This document shows, piece by piece, positions 26,866 through 36,170 of a DNA stretch of 64,000 nucleotides (positions within the stretch are counted from its first letter, which is position 1; each line of letters starts with the position of its first letter). Source of the stretch: Candidatus Nanosynbacter sp. HMT-352. Its GTDB lineage: Bacteria > Patescibacteriota > Saccharimonadia > Saccharimonadales > Saccharimonadaceae. The DNA lies in contig NZ_CP089520.1 in assembly GCF_021222645.1 (NCBI RefSeq), forward strand, positions 1-64,000, read 5' to 3'. The position numbers were made by a program, and so were the translations under genes. Below the pieces are notes generated by a model. It worked only from the letters and a program-made list of their open reading frames with translations, was not told the origin of the DNA and did no database searches.

Positions 26866-27588
26866 ATGAAACAGCGATTAGATAAAGCTCTAGTCGAGCG
26901 CGGTTTGGTGACAACAAGGTCTCAGGCGGATAATTTTATTCGCCTGGGCTATGTTTTTTTGAATAAGAAAATTGTCCAGAAATCAGGGACTATGGTATCT
27001 GATTCGGACGAAATAAAGCTCGAGAAGAAGGAAACTTACGTTTCGCGAGCCGGCTTAAAACTGGCAAGCGTAGCGGAGTATTTTCATCTTAATTTTCAGG
27101 ATAAAATTGTTCTGGATATTGGTTCGAGTACGGGCGGATTTACCGACTATTCACTGCGTCACGGCGCCAAAAAGGTGTTTGCTGTTGATGTTGGAACGGA
27201 TCAGCTCCATCCAAGTTTGAGGTCGAATCCAAAAATTGCTCTCTACGAAAAGACCGATATTCGTGATTTTTATGCCGATGAATCAATTGATATTATTGTG
27301 GGCGATGTGTCGTTTATATCTCTGAGAGAAATTTTGCCGCATGTAGCAGAAAATTTGATGAATACAAATACGGTGTTGATTGCTATGGTGAAACCTCAAT
27401 TTGAAGCGGGGCGACATCAGGTTAATAAGGGCATTATTAAAAACGACAAAGTTCGTCGACAGATTTTATCCGATTTTGAAGATTGGGCGAAAAAGTATTT
27501 TATTATCTTAGATAAAAAAGATAGTGAAGTAGCTGGTAGTAAGGGTAATCTTGAGCGATTTTACAAATTGAAATTAACTAAACGTTAA
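26866..27588 (+). CDS. tlyA: TlyA-type rRNA 2'-O-methyltransferase
   Basis: S4 RNA-binding domain (residues 1-60, RLDKALVERGLVTTRSQAD) followed by an FtsJ-like methyltransferase. The SAM-binding motif is LDIGSSTGGFTD and catalytic-region motifs are VGDVSFISL and VKPQFEAG. TlyA homologues methylate 16S and 23S rRNA and were once called hemolysins. It begins 10 nt after the efp stop and likely shares its transcript. Its last 11 nt overlap the convergent ychF gene. Confidence 0.9.
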   Translation: MKQRLDKALVERGLVTTRSQADNFIRLGYVFLNKKIVQKSGTMVSDSDEIKLEKKETYVSRAGLKLASVAEYFHLNFQDKIVLDIGSSTGGFTDYSLRHGAKKVFAVDVGTDQLHPSLRSNPKIALYEKTDIRDFYADESIDIIVGDVSFISLREILPHVAENLMNTNTVLIAMVKPQFEAGRHQVNKGIIKNDKVRRQILSDFEDWAKKYFIILDKKDSEVAGSKGNLERFYKLKLTKR

Positions 27589-28657
27589 ACCGAAACTCAA
27601 CGACGTCATTTGGCTGCATAACGTAAGTTTTTCCTTCGGTACGAATTTTACCGTTTTCGCGGGCCTTAACTTCGGATCCCGCGGTGACTAAATCGTCAAA
27701 ATCAACAATCTGTGCGGCAATAAATCCGCGCTCAAAATCCGAGTGAATAACGCCCGCGGCTTGCGGTGCAGTCCAACCTTTGTGAATTGTCCAGGCACGA
27801 ATTTCTTTTTCTCCAGCGGTCAGATAGCTTTGCAAACCTAACGTGTCATATGCTGCGTGAATAAGTTTGGCAAGCCCAGTCTCCTCGACACCGTAACTTT
27901 CTAATAGCTCTTTGGCGTCATTTTCAGATAATCCCTTCAATTCTTCTTCCAGTTTTGCACAGACAAAGACGGTTTTTGCGGGACTTACGAGTTCGGTCAA
28001 TTGACCCTGTAGATCGGAATTGTTCAATCCTTCCTCGTCGACATTAAATGCGTAGATAACGGGTTTGGCGGTAAGAAGGTGCAGGTCGGAAATTGCCTCA
28101 AAATCCACATCTGTCATTGCGGAAATTGGTACGCCTTTTTGTAAATTGTCGATTAAAGACTGCAGATATTCAACTTTTTGGCGAGCTTTTGGGTTTGCTT
28201 TAGCTTCTTTTTGAAGCTGGGGCAGACGTTTTTCAAGAGTTTGTAGATCGGCCAGAATAAGCTCGGTATTTATAACCTCAATGTCTTTCTTAGGGTCAAT
28301 CGGTGCTTCATCATGGCGCAGAATCTTTGAATTCTCAAATGCACGAACAACATGAATAATTGCGTCACACTCTCTGATGTTGTGAAGAAACTTATTGCCC
28401 AAACCTTCACCCTTAGACGCGCCAGCAACCAGCCCAGCGATATCGACGAAAGTAACGGTGGCTGGAATAATTTTTTGCGCATGATAAAGATCGGCTAAAA
28501 TTTGCAGGCGATTATCTGGTACGGGAACAATTCCTGTGTTCGGCTCAATTGTCGCAAACGGATAATTAGCCGCCAAAATGTCGTTATTTGTTAAAGCGTT
28601 AAAAAGTGTCGATTTGCCGACATTTGGTAAACCAACGATTCCAATAGATAAACTCAT
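27578..28657 (-). CDS. ychF: GTP/ATP-binding protein YchF (OLA1 family)
   Basis: Ribosome-associated P-loop ATPase. G1 is [10 protein letters not shown]3 is [10 protein letters not shown], and the family's altered G4 lies in the NVDEEGLNN region. The C-terminal TGS-like domain ([26 protein letters not shown]) is conserved. Length 359 is typical. The start is leaderless: its -10 lies 6 nt upstream on the minus strand. It shares a 44-bp intergenic region with the divergent 991-aa gene. Confidence 0.95.
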   Translation of the reverse strand: MSLSIGIVGLPNVGKSTLFNALTNNDILAANYPFATIEPNTGIVPVPDNRLQILADLYHAQKIIPATVTFVDIAGLVAGASKGEGLGNKFLHNIRECDAIIHVVRAFENSKILRHDEAPIDPKKDIEVINTELILADLQTLEKRLPQLQKEAKANPKARQKVEYLQSLIDNLQKGVPISAMTDVDFEAISDLHLLTAKPVIYAFNVDEEGLNNSDLQGQLTELVSPAKTVFVCAKLEEELKGLSENDAKELLESYGVEETGLAKLIHAAYDTLGLQSYLTAGEKEIRAWTIHKGWTAPQAAGVIHSDFERGFIAAQIVDFDDLVTAGSEVKARENGKIRTEGKTYVMQPNDVVEFRFNV

Positions 28658-28663
28658 ATATTT

Positions 28664-28669
28664 ATTATA
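28664..28669 (-). promoter_or_regulatory. -10 box of ychF, leaderless type
   Basis: TATAAT on the minus strand, six bases before the ATG at 28657. Confidence 0.7.
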
Positions 28670-28688
28670 TCATCTGCGTAATCTTTGA

Positions 28689-28694
28689 TATAAT
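28689..28694 (+). promoter_or_regulatory. Extended -10 box of the 991-aa gene
   Basis: TATAAT preceded by TGA; seven bases before ATG 28702. Confidence 0.7.
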
Positions 28695-28701
28695 TATAAG
28701 C

Positions 28702-31677
28702 ATGAGAAGAAAATACTCATTGCCTAAGGTGGGCATGTTGGCAATAGTAGTGGCTTTGGCTATTTCGGTAACGGCTTTTTTTATCTATACATACGCGGCG
28801 CCAAGCTCGCCAAATTGGACGATAACTGGTAAATCTTGGGTGACGAAGAAATTTAATTCGTCAGATACAAATAATTACGGCTCCGACTGGGTGGTAGCGC
28901 CTGGGCGACTTAAGGATGTGAAGCCCGGAGATACGGTTGATTGGTGGCATAGTCTTTTTGTTAGCGGTGGGCCTACTGATAATGTTATAACTGGCGTTCA
29001 GCAGGATGTATTTGATATTAGATCGAACCAGCCGATGGATAATGATGTCAGTCTGAACGACAGGGGGGCTTGGCATAATGAAAAATCCCGATGGTTTAAC
29101 GTTATGACGAATTGGAAGGATTATGCTTGGAAACGAATGAACAATCCAAAGTGGGTGGATTATCACACTACCACTATGGAGGCATTGAACGGAAAATCTA
29201 GATTAGAGGATGTTCGTGGTCCGCTTGGAGAAAATAAATTTATGTTTACGCGAGTTATTCGAAAAGAAGACATGGGTAAGCGTATCTGTCAGCGAATCTA
29301 CTGGGATAGGCGTAATTCTTTGGCGCCAACTGGCTGGGTGTATTCGTCATATGCCTGTGCTGAGGTTCCGTACGATTATGACGTAGAGCCTTCAGTTAGT
29401 GTTAATTCGGATTATATTGACGCAGAAAATGTCACGAAAATTGAGGGAATAAATGCTGGGTTGAATAACAAGGGGACTTTAAAGACTCAAAATTCTTCGT
29501 ATGCACTTGCGCGATTTGTTGTCAGAGGGGCTGAAGTATCGGAGCTTACAGGAAAGAGTAATGAAGTTTCACTTCCTGGAGGTACTGCTGATGGCGACTG
29601 GCCGTGCGCCGTTGTGCGACTGATTAAAGGACAATATAGAGATAGCTTAAACATTGATAGTGGCGCGTGTGGAAAAATTGTTCAAAACACCGGCAGTCAA
29701 TTAAACACCGGTCAGACTCCAGTGGCTACAAATAAGATAGATGATCTGGACAGGGTTAAGCTAAGTGCTAACGACAGTCTATGTTACGTGGTTATGGTTA
29801 GCGATTATAATGGTTCGGCTCCTTCTACGGATTTTAGGTACGCAGTTAAGTGTATCAGGTCGTCAAAAAGACCAAAGGTTCAGGTTTGGGGCGGTGATAT
29901 TAAGACTGACAAAGAAGTTATTACTAGCAAGACATCAAACAATGTGAATGTTCCTGATGAGAATCTTAGCCGTATTGAGCTAGATAAGACTTCTATACGA
30001 GCAAAGGGCCTGTGGGGTACAGGGTTAGACAAAGATGGTAATAAAATTGGAGACGATGTTCACTTTAGCCCTGGCGAATACGGCTTTAAGGGGGGCAACG
30101 ACGCTGATCTGCACTGGTCTATAGTTTGTGCTGAGGATCAGTATGGCGGTAATGGAAACCAGAGGGCGTATAAGAAGTCTACTAAAAAACCAGACTATCT
30201 TCCGAGTTGTCATGGTGATGCGACTAACTTAAAAGACGATTACCAAGCCAGAACGGTAGTAACGACACAGTGGCGCAATCCTAGTGGTGGCGATGTATTG
30301 CAGGACGGTTATATTACATGTACACCCGATTCTATGTATCACGGTATAGTCGGTGACGCATCGCTCGTCAATAATCCTGATTATTGCAAGAGGGGTGTTT
30401 GGAGGATATCTGACTCTGCAAAGTGGATTAGTATAAATAGTTTTGGTCGGCATACGCATTCTAATAGTAAACCAGATCCAGCGAATCTAAATTGTTATAA
30501 TAATACTCGTCCTGTATTAGAAATTATTTCGTGTTCAAATACGTACGTCTTTAGATTGAAAGGCATCAACTTGGGAGAGCTAAAAGACGCTAAGAAGCTG
30601 GAAATTGGTTTTAATGGATCTGTGGATAACTTTGTTAGAGTGAAGATTAATGGTCATGAAATGAGGGTATTGGGTAATGAAAACGGCGCAAGACCTGAGG
30701 GGACTCAGTACTCTGGTTGGGGTCTTCCGGGCTATGCTGTAAATTCTCGATTTACTGCCGAGACACAGCCAGGTACTGTTTTATATGAGAATAATAATTT
30801 CATCGATATTTACATAAAATCTAATCCGTCACACATGGGGCTACTGATCGAGGATATATCATTGGCCTATAAGATGGCTTATACAAATCAGAATGTGTAC
30901 GGCTCTTGGGGTGAATATGGAATTATTGCTAACGGCAAGGCGGATTCGGCTTCGGGTGCTGGATTGTCATCGTCGTTTAATGGTCGTTCGGGAGTAACTC
31001 CACGTGACTATAATAAGCTAACTTTTGCTAATATTCCAAAGTTTGGTAATTTCAGTAGTACCAGTTCAGTTCCAGATAACTTTACTTTACCGTCGGTTGG
31101 TGGCGTCAAGGGCAATGTCTCCGGTAGCGTGGATGTCAACAGCTTGGCTTCGGGTGAATATAACGCTGGAAACGTAACCTTAACAGGGTCAAAATTAAGC
31201 GTAGGCAAGAGTATAGTCATAAAGTCCTCGGGTGTAGTTAGGATTTCGGGCGATTTGCTATACACAGATACGAATGATGTGCACCAATTGCCACAACTAA
31301 TTATCTACGCGAAGAATATTATTATAGAGCCTTCGGTTGGGGAAGTGAATGCTTGGTTGATTACTCAGAAAGACGGATATGTTAGTACTTGTGGCGTAGT
31401 GATTAATACCGGAAGTTGGCTGAGTAGTGTTTCTGATGCTTCTTGTGGCAAGCAATTGAAAATCAACGGACCAATTAAAACTGGACACTTGTTCTTGCGG
31501 CGAACATACGGTGGAAAGCATGCTTCGTCTGCAAAGAATGATCCGAATATGCACCCTGGAACTCCAGCAGAAATCATCAATTTGAGGGCTGACACTTATA
31601 TTTGGGCTTACAATAATTATCGAAACACTGGCGCGATTAGCACGATGAATGTTCGCGAATTGCCGCCAAGATATTAA
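28702..31677 (+). CDS. Large exported surface protein
   Basis: 991 residues, family not recognised. A signal peptide or anchor at residues about 12-32 (MLAIVVALAISVTAFFIYT) ends in an AAP sequence. The rest is rich in Trp, Gly, Asn and Tyr, with scattered cysteines that could pair. The last about 200 residues (from GSVDVNSLASGEYNAGNVTL on) alternate short beta strands and glycine turns, suggesting a beta-solenoid of the type seen in adhesins or polymer-forming proteins. There is no LPxTG and no C-terminal membrane helix. It lies directly before pilM, so a role as a pilus-associated adhesin is a reasonable guess but unproven. Repeats were not evident. Confidence 0.75.
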   Translation: MRRKYSLPKVGMLAIVVALAISVTAFFIYTYAAPSSPNWTITGKSWVTKKFNSSDTNNYGSDWVVAPGRLKDVKPGDTVDWWHSLFVSGGPTDNVITGVQQDVFDIRSNQPMDNDVSLNDRGAWHNEKSRWFNVMTNWKDYAWKRMNNPKWVDYHTTTMEALNGKSRLEDVRGPLGENKFMFTRVIRKEDMGKRICQRIYWDRRNSLAPTGWVYSSYACAEVPYDYDVEPSVSVNSDYIDAENVTKIEGINAGLNNKGTLKTQNSSYALARFVVRGAEVSELTGKSNEVSLPGGTADGDWPCAVVRLIKGQYRDSLNIDSGACGKIVQNTGSQLNTGQTPVATNKIDDLDRVKLSANDSLCYVVMVSDYNGSAPSTDFRYAVKCIRSSKRPKVQVWGGDIKTDKEVITSKTSNNVNVPDENLSRIELDKTSIRAKGLWGTGLDKDGNKIGDDVHFSPGEYGFKGGNDADLHWSIVCAEDQYGGNGNQRAYKKSTKKPDYLPSCHGDATNLKDDYQARTVVTTQWRNPSGGDVLQDGYITCTPDSMYHGIVGDASLVNNPDYCKRGVWRISDSAKWISINSFGRHTHSNSKPDPANLNCYNNTRPVLEIISCSNTYVFRLKGINLGELKDAKKLEIGFNGSVDNFVRVKINGHEMRVLGNENGARPEGTQYSGWGLPGYAVNSRFTAETQPGTVLYENNNFIDIYIKSNPSHMGLLIEDISLAYKMAYTNQNVYGSWGEYGIIANGKADSASGAGLSSSFNGRSGVTPRDYNKLTFANIPKFGNFSSTSSVPDNFTLPSVGGVKGNVSGSVDVNSLASGEYNAGNVTLTGSKLSVGKSIVIKSSGVVRISGDLLYTDTNDVHQLPQLIIYAKNIIIEPSVGEVNAWLITQKDGYVSTCGVVINTGSWLSSVSDASCGKQLKINGPIKTGHLFLRRTYGGKHASSAKNDPNMHPGTPAEIINLRADTYIWAYNNYRNTGAISTMNVRELPPRY

Positions 31678-31681
31678 AAGT

Positions 31682-31710
31682 TTGCAAATTAAAACGCTAA
31701 TGTATATAAT
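31682..31710 (+). promoter_or_regulatory. Promoter of the pil operon
   Basis: TTGCAA (31682-31687), 17-bp spacer, TATAAT (31705-31710). The start of pilM (31722) is about 5 nt after the expected transcript start. Confidence 0.8.
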
Positions 31711-31721
31711 TACTATTAGTT

Positions 31722-32768
31722 ATGAAATTAGCAAAAGGGTTGGGCGAATTCTTCGGACTGGACATCGATACGAATGCGGTGCGGGTGGTTCAATTGTCTC
31801 GTACTGGCACGGGATGGAGTTTGTCGCATTACGGTTATACGCCAGTTGATTCTAAGATAGCAGGAGGTGATTCTCCAGAGGCTAAGCGACGCTTGGGTGA
31901 GGCTATTATGACTGCTGTTGGTCAAGCTGGAATTAAAACCTCTAATGTAGCTGTTGGTTTGCCGTCAAATAAGACATTTTCGACTATTATTGATGTGCCA
32001 AAGGTTTCTGAGCAGGAATTGAAGGCAATGATGAAATATCAAATTGACCAATATATTCCAATGTCTTTGGATGAGGCAGAAGTTGACTGGGCTTTATTGG
32101 GTGATAGTTTGCATGCTCAGAATCAGTATGAGATTCTGCTGACAAGTACAGCAAAGTCTTATGCGGAAGAGCGTCTGGAATTAGTTGAAAATCTCGGCTT
32201 TAATGTGATTGCTGAAGAGCCGAACGCTATTGCTATGGTTCGCTCTTTATCAGCTACCGATTCTCAGGATGCGCGTTTGATTATCAATATGGGCGAAAAT
32301 TCAACGGATTTGGCGGTTGTCTATAATGGGGCGCCGCGACTTATTCGTATGATTCCAACTGGGCTTTCGTCTTTGGTTCGATCGGCGGTTCAGAATCTTA
32401 GCGTCCAGGAAGATCAAGCTCGTCAATTTATTTTGAAATTTGGTTTGTCACCGGATAAACTAGATGGTCAAGTGTTAAGGGCTATTGATTCAACTCTCGA
32501 CAATTTTTCTTCAGAGCTAGTAAAATCTATAAAGTTTTTCCAAACTCGATATCCAAGCGTAGCGGTTTCTGGAATTTTGTTATCGGGGTTTGGTTCAGCT
32601 ATTCCGCAACTTGATGGATATGTAATGAATAAAACTGGAGTCCAGTCAATTACCGCAGATCCGTGGCAGCGCGTTCAAGTTTCTCAGTCAGATCAACAGC
32701 AATTGGCGCCGATTGCTTCAGAATTTGCTATTGCCGTAGGTCTGGCACAAAGGAGTAATATATCATGA
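31722..32768 (+). CDS. pilM: Type IV pilus assembly protein PilM
   Basis: Actin-like (ASKHA) cytoplasmic protein that links the pilus inner-membrane platform to PilN. Phosphate-binding segments are FGLDIDTNAVRVVQL and INMGENSTDLAVV; the IPMSLDEAEVDW motif is typical of PilM. Length 348 is normal. It overlaps pilN by 4 nt (ATGA). It heads the pilM-N-O-(small)-B-T-C series. Confidence 0.93.
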   Translation: MKLAKGLGEFFGLDIDTNAVRVVQLSRTGTGWSLSHYGYTPVDSKIAGGDSPEAKRRLGEAIMTAVGQAGIKTSNVAVGLPSNKTFSTIIDVPKVSEQELKAMMKYQIDQYIPMSLDEAEVDWALLGDSLHAQNQYEILLTSTAKSYAEERLELVENLGFNVIAEEPNAIAMVRSLSATDSQDARLIINMGENSTDLAVVYNGAPRLIRMIPTGLSSLVRSAVQNLSVQEDQARQFILKFGLSPDKLDGQVLRAIDSTLDNFSSELVKSIKFFQTRYPSVAVSGILLSGFGSAIPQLDGYVMNKTGVQSITADPWQRVQVSQSDQQQLAPIASEFAIAVGLAQRSNIS

Positions 32769-33490
32769 TTGAGATAAATCTTCTCCCAAACGTTAAGCGC
32801 GAGCTATTGAAGACTCGGGCTATGCGCAATCGGGTTATTTCGATATCGTTCTTGGTGGGCGGTGCTTCGATTGCGGCAGTAGTTGTTTTGGCGTTGATTT
32901 TGGGTAGCCAAATTGCAGCCGAGGCGGTCCAGAACGGAGTTATTAAAGATAGGAACGATAAATTGATGGCGGTCGAAGATCTCAATAAGGTTGTAACGAT
33001 TCAGAATCAATTGACAAAGATCAATGAGCAACATTCTGGAAAGAAGATTAATTCAAGGATCTTTGATGTTGTAACGGCAGTTAATCCTGTTGCACCAAAT
33101 AATGTTAGTTTTTCGGATATAAAAGTCAATCCTGAGTCAAAAACTATTACTCTGGAGGGCAGTGCGGTTAATGGCTATAGTGCATTAGAGACCTTAAAGA
33201 AAACCATCTTGAATACGAAGGTCCAGACTACTGACGGCGATAAAAGTTCCGAAGTTAGTCTGACTAAGGAGATAAAAGATGGCGATACTAGTTTTGGAGA
33301 GAACTCAGAAGGTAAAAAAGTGTTGCAATTCTCGTTCTCGTTTGAATACGCAGAAGAATTACTAGCGCCTGCAAATAATGGTACAGTTTCCGTATTGACG
33401 CCGACTGGTAAGGTTGATGTGACAGATTCTCGCCGGGGTATTCCAGACAGCTTGTTTAAGAGTAACTCGAAAAAACAGGAGAAGAAATAA
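32765..33490 (+). CDS. pilN: PilN-like pilus platform protein
   Basis: Begins IEINLLPNVKRE, the short cytoplasmic motif with which PilN binds PilM. One transmembrane helix follows (residues about 27-48), then an outside domain with a coiled coil and a ferredoxin-like fold. Length 241 is slightly above the usual 180-200 because of a C-terminal charged extension. It overlaps pilM by 4 nt and pilO by 1 nt. Confidence 0.85.
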   Translation: MIEINLLPNVKRELLKTRAMRNRVISISFLVGGASIAAVVVLALILGSQIAAEAVQNGVIKDRNDKLMAVEDLNKVVTIQNQLTKINEQHSGKKINSRIFDVVTAVNPVAPNNVSFSDIKVNPESKTITLEGSAVNGYSALETLKKTILNTKVQTTDGDKSSEVSLTKEIKDGDTSFGENSEGKKVLQFSFSFEYAEELLAPANNGTVSVLTPTGKVDVTDSRRGIPDSLFKSNSKKQEKK

Positions 33491-34158
33491 TGGCGACCGA
33501 TAATAAAGAAGTTGCAATACGTAAGCGGCAACAGATTGACTCATCAAAAAAGACTATGTTTATTTTTGTAGCTTCTGCGGCATTTTTGGCGGGAATTGCG
33601 CTTGTTGTGAGCATATTTTTGGTACAACAAATTGTATTTCATTCGAAGATTCTTCTGGAGAAGCAAAATACTATTTCTCGTCTAGATAAAAACTTGTCAT
33701 CAGTTGATGAATTAAAGAAGAATATCCGAGTTTTAGACACGAACAATGCTCTTAACTCTATAAAATCAAGCAGCGAAAGTAATGCTCTTCAGACGATACT
33801 GGATGCATTGCCGGATAATGCGAATGCCGACGCTCTTGGTGCTTCATTGAAGAATAAATTCATTGACACGACCACCGGTGTGACTATTCAAAACCTGACC
33901 GTTGCTCAATCTGGATCTGATAGCGAAAGCTCTGGGTCAACATCTGAAAACGCCATATCATTTACTATGGAAGTGAGCGGTCCGGCTGAAAAATTGAAAG
34001 AATTGCTAACTAAGTTAGAGGCGTCTATTCGAGTCATTGACCTAAAGACCGTGGAAATCCAGCGAAATGAAGATAGATTGAGCTTGGTGGTTCGAGGTGT
34101 CGCTTATTACGAGCCAGCACAAACAATACAACTAGAGAATAAGGTGGTTAAGCCATGA
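33490..34158 (+). CDS. pilO: PilO-like pilus platform protein
   Basis: One membrane helix (residues about 20-43) is followed by a coiled coil and an extracytoplasmic domain of ferredoxin-like type, as in PilO, which dimerises with PilN. Sequence similarity is weak, so the call rests mainly on topology, length (222) and the position after pilN. Confidence 0.7.
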   Translation: MATDNKEVAIRKRQQIDSSKKTMFIFVASAAFLAGIALVVSIFLVQQIVFHSKILLEKQNTISRLDKNLSSVDELKKNIRVLDTNNALNSIKSSSESNALQTILDALPDNANADALGASLKNKFIDTTTGVTIQNLTVAQSGSDSESSGSTSENAISFTMEVSGPAEKLKELLTKLEASIRVIDLKTVEIQRNEDRLSLVVRGVAYYEPAQTIQLENKVVKP

Positions 34159-34385
34159 AGAAAACAGATATAGCAATGGTAGTATTGATCGCAGGTGTGG
34201 GTGTAGCAATCGGCTATATTGTCGCCTCTAACATCTCGTTCTTAAAAGTTCCAGAATCTGGCACAAAAGTACAGACTATTCGAGAAATATCACCTGACGT
34301 CGAAAAACCAAACCCAGCGATTTTTAATAATAATGCGATAAATCCAACTGTTGAAATATTCGTAGGTCAAGATGCAGCCAAATAG
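34155..34385 (+). CDS. Small pilus-locus membrane protein
   Basis: 76 residues: one N-terminal membrane helix (ATVVLIAGVGV-type segment, residues about 7-27) and a short extracytoplasmic tail. It overlaps pilO by 4 nt and precedes pilB by 13 nt, in the slot where pilP often sits. It is far shorter than PilP and has no lipobox, so it is not called PilP. Confidence 0.7.
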   Translation: MKKTDIAMVVLIAGVGVAIGYIVASNISFLKVPESGTKVQTIREISPDVEKPNPAIFNNNAINPTVEIFVGQDAAK

Positions 34386-34398
34386 AGAAGGGGCGTAA

Positions 34399-36159
34399 AT
34401 GGCTTTACTGACGGACGACATCCAAGATAAGTTGATCGAGCTGCTCGTAAACGAGGGGCTTATTGAGAAGTCTGTCATTGATGATGCCTTAAAGCGCGCC
34501 TCTGAGAGCGGTAAACCTCTGTTTAGTCTGCTTAGTGAAGAGGGGTTGCTTGACAATGAACTATTAGTTCATGGTGTGGCTCAAGTTTCGGGCGTGCCGT
34601 ATGTCAATCTGTCGAATAGTGTTATTAGCCAGGATATTTTATCTCTATTACCGTCCGACGTTGCTGAGAGATTTATGGCTGTGCCGCTGGCCGAGGTTCA
34701 GAACCGACTAGCAGTAGCGATGATCGACGCGAATAATGTTCAAGCGGTGGACTATTTGTCGAATCGCATCCAGCGTCCGATAAAAGTTTTCATGGCCTCA
34801 GAAGAGAGTGTTCGTCACGTCTTGGATCAATATAAGACTGACTTGTCGTCTGTTAATGTGGCTGCACAGGCTTCGCAGGAAGAGTCTTTGTCGGAGGCTG
34901 GCAATATTAAAACGATTGTCCAAGATTCACCGATATCACGAGCGTTATCGACAATTTTGGAGTATGCGGTAAAAAGTCATGCGTCCGACGTGCATATTGA
35001 GCCATTAGAGAAGGCTTTGAAGATTCGTTGTCGTGTTGACGGTGTTTTGCGTGAAATAATGCAGCTCCCAAAGAGTATTGAGCCGGCGTTAGTTAGTCGC
35101 ATTAAGATTCTTTCCAATCTGAAAATTGACGAGCATCGAATTCCTCAGGATGGTCAATTTGCGGTTAACGTCGCAGGCAAGGAGGTTGATCTTCGTATTG
35201 CTATCTCTCCAGTTGTCTGGGGTGAACAAGTGGTTATTCGTCTGCTTGATAAGAGTGGAAGTTCTTTTAATCTGGAAGATATGGGCTACGCTGGGCGCGC
35301 ATTAAGAACGATCCGTAAGGGGATTAAGCGACCAAATGGAATGATTCTGACGTCAGGTCCAACTGGTTCTGGTAAGTCAACGAGTTTGTATGCGTTGATT
35401 AAAGAGATTAAAGACGACACTGTGAATATTGTGACGCTTGAAGATCCGGTTGAGTATAAGATGGATGGCGTCAATCAGATTCAGGTGAATGCGGAAGTTG
35501 GCTTGACGTTTGCTTCTGGATTGCGCTCAATTTTGCGTCAAGACCCAGACATTGTGATGGTTGGTGAGATTCGCGATAATGAAACGGCGAATTTGGCCAT
35601 TCAGGCAGCCTTAACGGGGCACTTGGTTTTCTCAACACTTCACACTAATTCTGCCGCTGGTGTGTTGCCGCGTCTATTAGATATGGGAATTGAGCCGTTT
35701 CTTATCGCCAGTACGGTTAACACAATTATCGGTCAGCGTTTGGTGAGGCGAGTGGCGCGCCATCGGGATATCTATCAATCATCGCCGTTAGAGACGCAGG
35801 CAATTCGCGAGGCGGTTGGTGGATTATTGCCGCAAACAAGGGAGCAGGTTGCTCAATACGCGCAAGATTTGGGATATGAAAGTTTGCCGCTAGCGACACA
35901 GACGTCGTTTGCCTTGGCAAAAGGAAAAGATACGCCGCAAACTCCTCGCGGTTATGCTGGTCGAGCTGGTTTGTATGAGGTCATGGATATTACTGAAGAG
36001 ATTCAGAATTTGATTGTTAAGCGCGCGACCTCAGCGGAAATTCAGCGAATGGCAATTCAACAGGGTATGATTACGATGCGTCAAGATGGTTATTTGAAGG
36101 CGTTGAACGGAATAACGACAATAGAAGAAGTTAATAGGGTAGCGGCGGATACCGCGTAA
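34399..36159 (+). CDS. pilB: Pilus extension ATPase PilB without tetracysteine
   Basis: GspE/PilB-type hexameric ATPase. The N-terminal MshEN-like domains (residues 1-150) precede the ATPase core. Walker A is GPTGSGKST, the Asp box is TLEDPVEYK, Walker B is MVGEIRDNETA and the His box is STLHTNSAAG. The C-terminal zinc-binding tetracysteine normally found after QRLVRR (C-x2-C ... C-x2-C) is missing; that stretch reads RRVARHRDIY and later TPQTPRGYAGR, with no cysteines. Length 586. Confidence 0.95.
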   Translation: MALLTDDIQDKLIELLVNEGLIEKSVIDDALKRASESGKPLFSLLSEEGLLDNELLVHGVAQVSGVPYVNLSNSVISQDILSLLPSDVAERFMAVPLAEVQNRLAVAMIDANNVQAVDYLSNRIQRPIKVFMASEESVRHVLDQYKTDLSSVNVAAQASQEESLSEAGNIKTIVQDSPISRALSTILEYAVKSHASDVHIEPLEKALKIRCRVDGVLREIMQLPKSIEPALVSRIKILSNLKIDEHRIPQDGQFAVNVAGKEVDLRIAISPVVWGEQVVIRLLDKSGSSFNLEDMGYAGRALRTIRKGIKRPNGMILTSGPTGSGKSTSLYALIKEIKDDTVNIVTLEDPVEYKMDGVNQIQVNAEVGLTFASGLRSILRQDPDIVMVGEIRDNETANLAIQAALTGHLVFSTLHTNSAAGVLPRLLDMGIEPFLIASTVNTIIGQRLVRRVARHRDIYQSSPLETQAIREAVGGLLPQTREQVAQYAQDLGYESLPLATQTSFALAKGKDTPQTPRGYAGRAGLYEVMDITEEIQNLIVKRATSAEIQRMAIQQGMITMRQDGYLKALNGITTIEEVNRVAADTA

Positions 36160-36170
36160 AAGGAGGAAAC

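Noticed and set aside
34155-34385. PilP
   Set aside because: Position fits, but 76 residues without lipobox or the PilP beta domain are too little for that name.
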